A program made the position numbers and the translations under genes. DNA of 12,386 bases from Planctomycetota bacterium (GTDB taxonomy: Bacteria; Planctomycetota; Brocadiia; SM23-32): NCBI GenBank assembly GCA_018400625.1, contig JAGYMJ010000153.1, positions 1 through 12,386 on the forward strand. Reading direction: 5' to 3'. Positions within the stretch are counted from its first letter, which is position 1. Every line of letters starts with the position of its first letter. Below the pieces are notes generated by a model. The model was not told the DNA's origin and did no database searches. It was given only the letters and a program-made list of their open reading frames with translations. Positions 7,973-12,386 of the stretch are shown piece by piece.

Positions 7973-8030
7973 TCTGAAGTTCAATAATCGAAAAGTATTG
8001 TGTCCAAGATGCTAAATAGAGGTTTTTATT
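7973..8030 (+). other. Short intergenic stretch with ribosome-binding site for the LolA-like gene
   Basis: This 58-base gap separates the biosynthetic genes from the export genes. It holds AGAGG at 8018-8022, eight bases before the ATG at 8031, which fixes that start. I see no hairpin with a T-tract, so there is no sign that transcription ends here. The same transcript probably continues into the export genes. Confidence 0.5.
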
Positions 8031-8699
8031 ATGCCGGCTAAAACACTCAATTCATTTTTCGCTCTGTTCTTATTTTTTCTCCTTTTTTTTCTCTTACCAT
8101 CCCCCGGCATCCCTGAAGAGACAGGAATTAGTGACCGGGAACTGCTGGAAAATCTTGAAGAAAAGATGGCGGATATCTCGACTGTATCCGCTGACTTCCG
8201 ACAGGAAAAACAACTGGCCGTGCTTGAACGAACGATGACAATAAAGGGACGCATGGCTATGGAGATCCCGGATAATATCGCCTGGCATGTCGAGGAGCCG
8301 GTTCGGTACCGGATGATTATACGCAATTCTCAGCTCAGGCAATGGGATGAAGATACTGATCAGATCCAGACTCTGGATCTTGATCGCAATCCCGTTTACG
8401 GTGCCATGTTTCAGCAGCTAACAGGCTGGTTCTCCGGCCGGTATGAGGAATTACTCGAGCATTACAACCTTAAAGTCGAAAGCATTCAACCCCCGGTTCT
8501 GGTCTTTACTCCACGTACGGACACGATGGCTGAAGATTTTCTGACAAGCGTAACGATCGTTTTTGGCGAGGACGCCCGTTATATCGAAAAAATCATAATG
8601 CATGAAGTCAATGACAGCCTCTCCACCATCTATTTTGATAATGCCCAATTTGATAAAGATTTCGATGAACATGTTTGGGAGGTCAGACCTCCGCACTAA
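8031..8699 (+). CDS. LolA-like outer membrane lipoprotein carrier family protein
   Basis: A 222-residue exported protein. The N-terminus has a short basic start (Lys4) and a very Phe/Leu-rich hydrophobic core (about residues 8-22), followed by PSPG, a signal peptide or anchor; the cleavage site is uncertain. The mature part shows the LolA pattern: a helical ISTVSADFRQEKQL segment (about 50-62), then KGRMAMEIPDNIAWHVEEP (72-90), which forms the first strands of the half-barrel. It ends in alternating strands through IYFDNAQFDKDFDEHVWEVRPP. LolA-fold proteins bind acyl chains in the periplasm. Aryl polyene clusters carry such a protein beside an MMPL exporter and a DUF3261 lipoprotein, exactly the arrangement here, so it probably carries the cluster's lipid product rather than general lipoproteins. 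Confidence 0.86.
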   Translation: MPAKTLNSFFALFLFFLLFFLLPSPGIPEETGISDRELLENLEEKMADISTVSADFRQEKQLAVLERTMTIKGRMAMEIPDNIAWHVEEPVRYRMIIRNSQLRQWDEDTDQIQTLDLDRNPVYGAMFQQLTGWFSGRYEELLEHYNLKVESIQPPVLVFTPRTDTMAEDFLTSVTIVFGEDARYIEKIIMHEVNDSLSTIYFDNAQFDKDFDEHVWEVRPPH

Positions 8700-8796
8700 T
8701 TCCAGTTGAATACTCCAAACTCCTCCGTCAAGAAATATCTTAAAAGCCGATTATATTTAAAGAGTCCCTCCCAGCACTTTACAAATCACTTTTAAA
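8700..8796 (+). other. 97-base intergenic gap before the MMPL gene
   Basis: The longest gap between complete genes in the window. It is A/T-rich, with no hairpin-plus-T-tract terminator and no convincing Shine-Dalgarno site before the ATG at 8797. TATATT and TTAAAA strings are present, but I cannot match a well-spaced promoter. It could hold a weak internal promoter or simply be a leader read through from upstream. Confidence 0.35.
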
Positions 8797-11205
8797 ATGC
8801 AAAAAATCTCGTTTGAAAGCCTTTTCCGCCGGTTAACCCACCGTCCACGAACTATTGGGTTAATGCTGATATTATGCAGCATTATCGCTTCTGTGGGATT
8901 GCTCGGTGTGCCGTTCGAGGGCATGCTTGAGACTATGCTCCCAGAAAGGAGTGAGGCATTGAAAACCATTTCATTTCTCAGAGATTCTCATTTGGGAGAT
9001 AAGCTTGCTGTCAATGTCAAAATCGAACCTGAAAAAATGGGGAAAGCCTCTGTCCTGGCTGAGTTGGATCGGCTCGCTGACAGGTTTGAACAATCTGATA
9101 TGATCGAGCAAGTGGTGCGTTTCCCTGGTGGAGGGGAAATGGTAGAAAATGTCATGTTTTTCCTCGATCATAGCGGGGAATTGCTGAGAAAAGATGACAT
9201 AGAGGATATGCATGAAAAGCTCGGGCGCGACGAAATAAAAAGATTGTTAGGCCGCTGGTACGGTCGTTTAGCCCGCCCCGAGGGTTCGTTTCTGATGCAG
9301 ATTCTTCGCCGGGATCCTTTTGATATCAGTTCGGTAATATTGGCACGTATGGAAGCACTTTCAGCTTCCTTCGGCTACCGTGCAGAGCTGGAAAATGGTC
9401 ATCTGTTTCATCCTGACGGACGTCATGCCATGTTGCTTCTGGAGACAAACGTGCCGGTTACCGATACTGTAGGGTCCAGGGATCTCATTGATTTCAGTAA
9501 AAGCGTGGTTGCCCGGCTGCCGGAGGGCTTATCTGCTGATCTTATAGCAGGTCATCAGCATAGTGTGAGCAATGAAGATATTCTCCGCAGGGACATACAC
9601 CGGACAGTAATCATAGCTTCTCTCGGTTTCCTTGTCCTGTTTCTTGGCATATTCAAAGATCTTCGGGCAATAATACTGTTTGTGTTCCCCGCCGTTTCAG
9701 TGATATTTGCCATCAACCTTTCAGCGTTGCTGCTGGGGCGCCTCTCGTATTTAGTTATAGGATTCGGTGCCGTACTGGCAGGGATCGCGGTTGATTACGG
9801 CATACAAGTTTATGTTTCAATGCGTCACAACAGCGATCCATACCTGGCTGTTAAACGCATTCTCAAGCCGTTGGTGCTTGGGGCGCTCACCACGCTCAGT
9901 GTCTTCGCTGCATTTCTGGCCTCTGCTATACCCGGTTACAGACAGTTGGGAGTATTTGCCGTCATAAGCATTACTTTGTCGGTCTTTGCGGCAATTTTTT
10001 TCCTGCCGGCTCTACTCAAGACAGGCCCCAAAGTTTCCCCCAAAGAAACCTTGGGTAAAAGACTGCTTTCAGAAAAAAACCATGTTTTTCTTGCCATTTT
10101 TTTTCTGCTATCAATAATCGTTGCCATTTTTTTTTCACGCAATCTGCAGATGAACACTTCCGTTACACAGTTGGATGGGACTGCAGAACAGATATTGGAA
10201 GCGGAAGAAGACTTTCAAAAGATCTGGACCAAAAATGGTTCCGGTCAGGCGGTTGCTGTTGTAACGGGTGGAAGTTACCAAGAGGCTGCTGAAAAAAATG
10301 ATCGCTTTTATTCGGTGCTAAGAACAGAACGGGGCGCACAATTCAGCAATTTTGCTATGCTCTGGCCATCTGAAACCACACGCAAAAGAAATCTTGAGCG
10401 TTGGAATAATTTCTGGACTCAGGAGCGTATTAAACAGACTCGAGGTTATCTCAATGAGGCCGCCCAGGAATATGGTTTTGCCAAAGACACGTTTGAACCT
10501 TTTTGGAATACGGTTAAAAATCAGGGCTCAGTCTCGCCACGGCCGATTGACAATCCTGTCTTCGCCCAATTAGAGGACCGTTTTGTCCATTCTCATCACG
10601 GCCAATATAGATTCATGACTTTTTTTCCGGACACCGAAGAAGCGGGGCAAACGATGTCGGACAGAGCGGAAATTGTGCCCGAAATTTTTATTGCATCTCC
10701 TTCGGCATTGGGCAAGTCGCTTTCAAAAGCAATAAGTTCCGAAGTGAAGTATATTTCGGCGATAGCAATGGCACTTATTCTTTTCATTGTTTTGACCCTG
10801 ACCGGCAGCATTCGGATGTCTGTAGCTGCGTTGACCCCCGCAACAGTAGGAGTCTTATGGCTTTTTGCTATAATGGCTATTACGGGATTATCGCTGGATA
10901 TCGCCAATATGATCGCGGGGATAGTGGTAATAGGACTGTGCATCGATTACGGAATTTTCATGGTACATGGGTGGAGCCGTGGACAGAGTGTCATGCGGCC
11001 CATCCGCCGCGCTATTGTTTTGTCGGCGATCAGCACTCTCACAGGAGCGGGTGTTCTGATTTTTGCCCAACATCCCGCTCTGTTGTCTATTGGTTTGACG
11101 CTTGTTATTGGGGTAACAGCCGGTTTTATGGCCGCCATGCTTGCTGTGCCGGGTATGTGTGTTCTGTTGCGTATAAAAAGAGAGGAAGCCGAAACAATAT
11201 GTTGA
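8797..11205 (+). CDS. MMPL/RND-family exporter, 12 transmembrane segments
   Basis: An 802-residue inner-membrane transporter with the duplicated RND plan. Each half has one TM helix, a periplasmic loop, then five TM helices. TM1 is about 19-39, the first loop 40-265, and a TM bundle lies at 268-408. The second half starts with a TM at about 428-447, a loop to about 650, and a bundle to about 792. GIAVDYGIQ (329-337) and GLCIDYGIF (713-721) contain Asp333-Tyr334 and Asp717-Tyr718, matching the Asp-Tyr proton-relay pairs described for MmpL3. It should use the proton gradient to move a lipid or polyene product out of the inner membrane. It lies between the LolA-like and DUF3261-like genes, as in aryl polyene clusters. 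No strong Shine-Dalgarno site precedes this ATG. Confidence 0.92.
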   Translation: MQKISFESLFRRLTHRPRTIGLMLILCSIIASVGLLGVPFEGMLETMLPERSEALKTISFLRDSHLGDKLAVNVKIEPEKMGKASVLAELDRLADRFEQSDMIEQVVRFPGGGEMVENVMFFLDHSGELLRKDDIEDMHEKLGRDEIKRLLGRWYGRLARPEGSFLMQILRRDPFDISSVILARMEALSASFGYRAELENGHLFHPDGRHAMLLLETNVPVTDTVGSRDLIDFSKSVVARLPEGLSADLIAGHQHSVSNEDILRRDIHRTVIIASLGFLVLFLGIFKDLRAIILFVFPAVSVIFAINLSALLLGRLSYLVIGFGAVLAGIAVDYGIQVYVSMRHNSDPYLAVKRILKPLVLGALTTLSVFAAFLASAIPGYRQLGVFAVISITLSVFAAIFFLPALLKTGPKVSPKETLGKRLLSEKNHVFLAIFFLLSIIVAIFFSRNLQMNTSVTQLDGTAEQILEAEEDFQKIWTKNGSGQAVAVVTGGSYQEAAEKNDRFYSVLRTERGAQFSNFAMLWPSETTRKRNLERWNNFWTQERIKQTRGYLNEAAQEYGFAKDTFEPFWNTVKNQGSVSPRPIDNPVFAQLEDRFVHSHHGQYRFMTFFPDTEEAGQTMSDRAEIVPEIFIASPSALGKSLSKAISSEVKYISAIAMALILFIVLTLTGSIRMSVAALTPATVGVLWLFAIMAITGLSLDIANMIAGIVVIGLCIDYGIFMVHGWSRGQSVMRPIRRAIVLSAISTLTGAGVLIFAQHPALLSIGLTLVIGVTAGFMAAMLAVPGMCVLLRIKREEAETIC
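10091..10134 (+). repeat. In-frame 14-nt direct repeat with long T-tracts inside the MMPL gene
   Basis: TTGCCATTTTTTTT occurs at 10091-10104 and again at 10121-10134 (30-base period, ten codons). The second copy has nine Ts. They encode the two AIFF segments of the TM helix at about residues 428-447. The repeat could permit slipped-strand loss of ten codons or a frameshift in the T-tracts; it may also just reflect similar codons for a hydrophobic helix. Confidence 0.6.
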
Positions 11206-11903
11206 AAAATAACTGGGCATTTCCCATAGTCAGGACGACCCTGGTTTTTTGTGCATGCCTCTTTGGGAGTGGCTGCTACACCCCCCCTTTTGAGCCGCAT
11301 GAGCTGACTCCGGTGGGCGAAGTTGATCCCCCAATGGTTGTCTCTGATTTTGCGGAAAGCATCCCGAGTAATTTTGAAACCGATAATTCAATAATTTTCC
11401 GCTTTTTTCGGCGTCAGATTGCCGCTCTCGGTTATGCTTCCATAAACAGACGGGAAAGAAAATTTGAAATAGTGTGTGTCAACCATATGGGCATGCAGTT
11501 ATTCCACATATCCGGGGATCAAGAGGGAAACCACCTGAAGCATGCACTGCCCGAATTCAAGGAACATGAAGGGTTTGCCGATGCTGTTGGTAATGATATC
11601 AGACGCATATACTTTGATCTGTTGCCCGGGAAAAAGGCCGAACCACATGTGGGTAGGAGAAAAATTAGTTTCAGGCAACCCCGGAACGACAAGATGATCG
11701 AATATGTGTTTGGAGGTGAAGGGAATCTGCTGCTGAAAAAAAGTGCTGGATCGAAGTGGCGCACCCGGTGGGAGGTTGCCTTCTATGAATATTTTAAGAT
11801 AAAAAATAAGGGAACTTCCTACGTGTTCCCACGCGGTATTGTACTGCACAACCGGCGTTACAAATATCGGTTAATAATAAGAACGCGTTCGGTGGAATTA
11901 TAA
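11199..11903 (+). CDS. DUF3261-like lipoprotein
   Basis: A 234-residue protein counted from the ATG at 11199. That start gives a proper signal sequence (MLKNNW, a basic Arg12, then a hydrophobic core) ending in LFGSGC with Cys26 as the probable lipidated residue. AGAGGAAG at 11181-11188, ten bases upstream, supports it. The frame is open further upstream to 10857, but that extension overlaps the MMPL gene's conserved end and has no signal sequence. The mature part is mainly beta-rich and basic (RRQIAALGY, FEIVCVNHMGMQLFHISG, a C-terminal RGIVLHNRRYKYRLIIRTR), resembling DUF3261 proteins of aryl polyene clusters. Its start overlaps the MMPL stop by 7 nt. The Gly at -3 of the lipobox is atypical. 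It probably sits at the outer membrane as a receiver for the exported product; the family assignment rests largely on context. Confidence 0.75.
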   Translation: MLKNNWAFPIVRTTLVFCACLFGSGCYTPPFEPHELTPVGEVDPPMVVSDFAESIPSNFETDNSIIFRFFRRQIAALGYASINRRERKFEIVCVNHMGMQLFHISGDQEGNHLKHALPEFKEHEGFADAVGNDIRRIYFDLLPGKKAEPHVGRRKISFRQPRNDKMIEYVFGGEGNLLLKKSAGSKWRTRWEVAFYEYFKIKNKGTSYVFPRGIVLHNRRYKYRLIIRTRSVEL

Positions 11904-11911
11904 ATAAGAAA

Positions 11912-12280
11912 ATGAACCGTATAAAAAAAGAACTTTGCGATTCAATATCCGTCACGCAACAAGATGGGGACAAAACTATTGCTGCTGAATTCAGCTTACC
12001 TGCTGATTTTATTGGATTCCAGGGCCATTTTGAAGGGCAGCCTATCCTGCCCGGTGTGGGCATGATAGAGGCCGTTGTCGTGGTTGGTGAGATGGCGTTG
12101 GGAAACTCACTGAAGATTGCAAATATTGAAAAAGCTAAATTTTTTGCGCCGGTCTCTCCGAATATGACCGTAACAATGAATGTCCGTATTGAAACATTGG
12201 ATGATGGTTATCGCCTGAAGGCCGAAATGGAGTCGGGAGAACAAAAAACGGCTAAAATCTCACTTCTGGCGGTGAGCTGA
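11912..12280 (+). CDS. 3-hydroxyacyl-ACP dehydratase, FabA/FabZ-type hot-dog protein
   Basis: A 122-residue single-hot-dog protein. The motif FQGHFEGQPILPGVGMIEAV (residues 36-55) is the FabA/FabZ active-site helix region. His39 and Glu53 are 14 residues apart, the same spacing as His70/Asp84 of FabA and the His/Glu pair of FabZ. It should dehydrate 3-hydroxyacyl-ACP to the trans-2-enoyl form. Its class differs from the dehydratase half of the radical SAM fusion. Aryl polyene clusters likewise have two unlike dehydratases (ApeI and ApeP), and this one corresponds to the ApeI type. It starts 8 bases after the lipoprotein stop, with GGTGGA 15 bases upstream as a weak ribosome-binding site. Confidence 0.88.
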   Translation: MNRIKKELCDSISVTQQDGDKTIAAEFSLPADFIGFQGHFEGQPILPGVGMIEAVVVVGEMALGNSLKIANIEKAKFFAPVSPNMTVTMNVRIETLDDGYRLKAEMESGEQKTAKISLLAVS

Positions 12281-12337
12281 AAAAATTCAATAAAGGTATT
12301 TGTGTAAATATTCAGTAAACCCTGTCTCACTTGATCA

Positions 12338-12359
12338 CCACCGTGCTCTGTGCCGGTGG
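12338..12359 (+). other. Inverted repeat (6-bp stem, 10-nt loop)
   Basis: CCACCG at 12338-12343 pairs perfectly with CGGTGG at 12354-12359. No T-tract follows, so it does not look like a normal intrinsic terminator. It lies just before ATGATG and could affect translation of a following gene, or be chance. Confidence 0.35.
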
Positions 12360-12360
12360 G

Positions 12361-12386
12361 ATGATGATTAAGCACTACGAGGCGCC
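12361..12386 (+). CDS. Possible first codons of a further gene (cut by window end)
   Basis: ATGATGATTAAGCACTACGA and the following bases read MMIKHYEA and run off the window. The same frame is open back to the TAA before 12325 and offers TTG (12331) and GTG (12343) starts as well. A GGTGGG lies immediately before the ATG, too close for that ATG to use it well. Aryl polyene clusters often continue with a glycosyltransferase here, but eight residues cannot show that. Confidence 0.2.

Noticed and set aside
7364..7984. 206-codon minus-strand frame opposite the dehydratase half of the fusion
   Set aside because: The sense strand encodes SPASM cysteines and the hot-dog active site; the antisense translation has no family features.
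8031..8699. General lipoprotein chaperone LolA
   Set aside because: The housekeeping lolA gene is not normally placed between an ACP-based biosynthetic set and an MMPL exporter. The context points to a pathway-specific LolA-like carrier.
10857..11198. N-terminal extension of the lipoprotein gene to an ATG at 10857
   Set aside because: It lies wholly inside the conserved C-terminal TM bundle of the MMPL gene. The ATG at 11199 has a good ribosome-binding site and opens directly onto a signal sequence with a lipobox-like Cys.
12338..12386. Intrinsic terminator at the end of the operon
   Set aside because: The hairpin stem is only 6 bp with a 10-nt loop and no T-tract follows.

Overview
The window is one co-directional block (+ strand) of eleven complete genes, with one gene cut off at the left edge. 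It reads as an acyl-carrier-protein-based pathway for a polyene or unusual lipid, followed by an envelope export module. The host is probably a Gram-negative bacterium: there is a LolA-like periplasmic lipid carrier, an RND/MMPL exporter and an outer-membrane-type lipoprotein. Two radical SAM enzymes suggest anaerobic or microaerobic life. Base composition is moderate. Ribosome-binding sites are mixed: some genes have clear Shine-Dalgarno sequences, others have only A/T-rich leaders. I cannot name the phylum safely. No rRNA, tRNA, CRISPR array or transposon is visible.

Layout. Bases 1-477 hold the C-terminal end of a probable B12-binding-type radical SAM protein, overlapping by 4 nt with a FabG-type ketoreductase (474-1208). 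Next are a CrtI/phytoene-desaturase-like FAD enzyme (1250-2770), a ketosynthase with an intact Cys-His-His triad (2776-4002), an acyl carrier protein (4027-4287), a membrane-bound acyltransferase of the PlsC type (4284-5057), a PaaK-like adenylate-forming ligase (5103-6404), and a fused radical SAM/SPASM plus hot-dog dehydratase protein (6401-7972). The second part is the export set: a LolA-like protein (8031-8699), a 12-TM MMPL exporter (8797-11205) and a DUF3261-like lipoprotein (11199-11903). A second, FabA/FabZ-type dehydratase (11912-12280) closes the block. The last 106 bases hold a short hairpin and perhaps the first codons of another gene.

How the genes fit together (inference). The ligase would activate a carboxylic, perhaps aromatic, starter. 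The ketosynthase, ketoreductase and two dehydratases would extend it on the carrier protein by iterative condensation, reduction and dehydration, without an enoyl reductase, giving a conjugated polyene. The CrtI-like flavoenzyme and the radical SAM enzymes would then tailor the chain. The acyltransferase would move it to a lipid or other acceptor, and LolA/MMPL/DUF3261 would carry it to the outer membrane.

The gene set overlaps strongly with aryl polyene and flexirubin clusters: ketoreductase, ketosynthase, ACP, two dehydratase types, acyltransferase, LolA, MMPL and DUF3261. It lacks, within the window, a chain-length factor, ammonia lyase, thioesterase and full glycosyltransferase. The combination of radical SAM proteins, a phytoene-desaturase-like protein, FabF, ACP and FabG also recalls the gene sets proposed for ladderane lipids in anammox bacteria. 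The most unusual single feature is the radical SAM/SPASM-dehydratase fusion.
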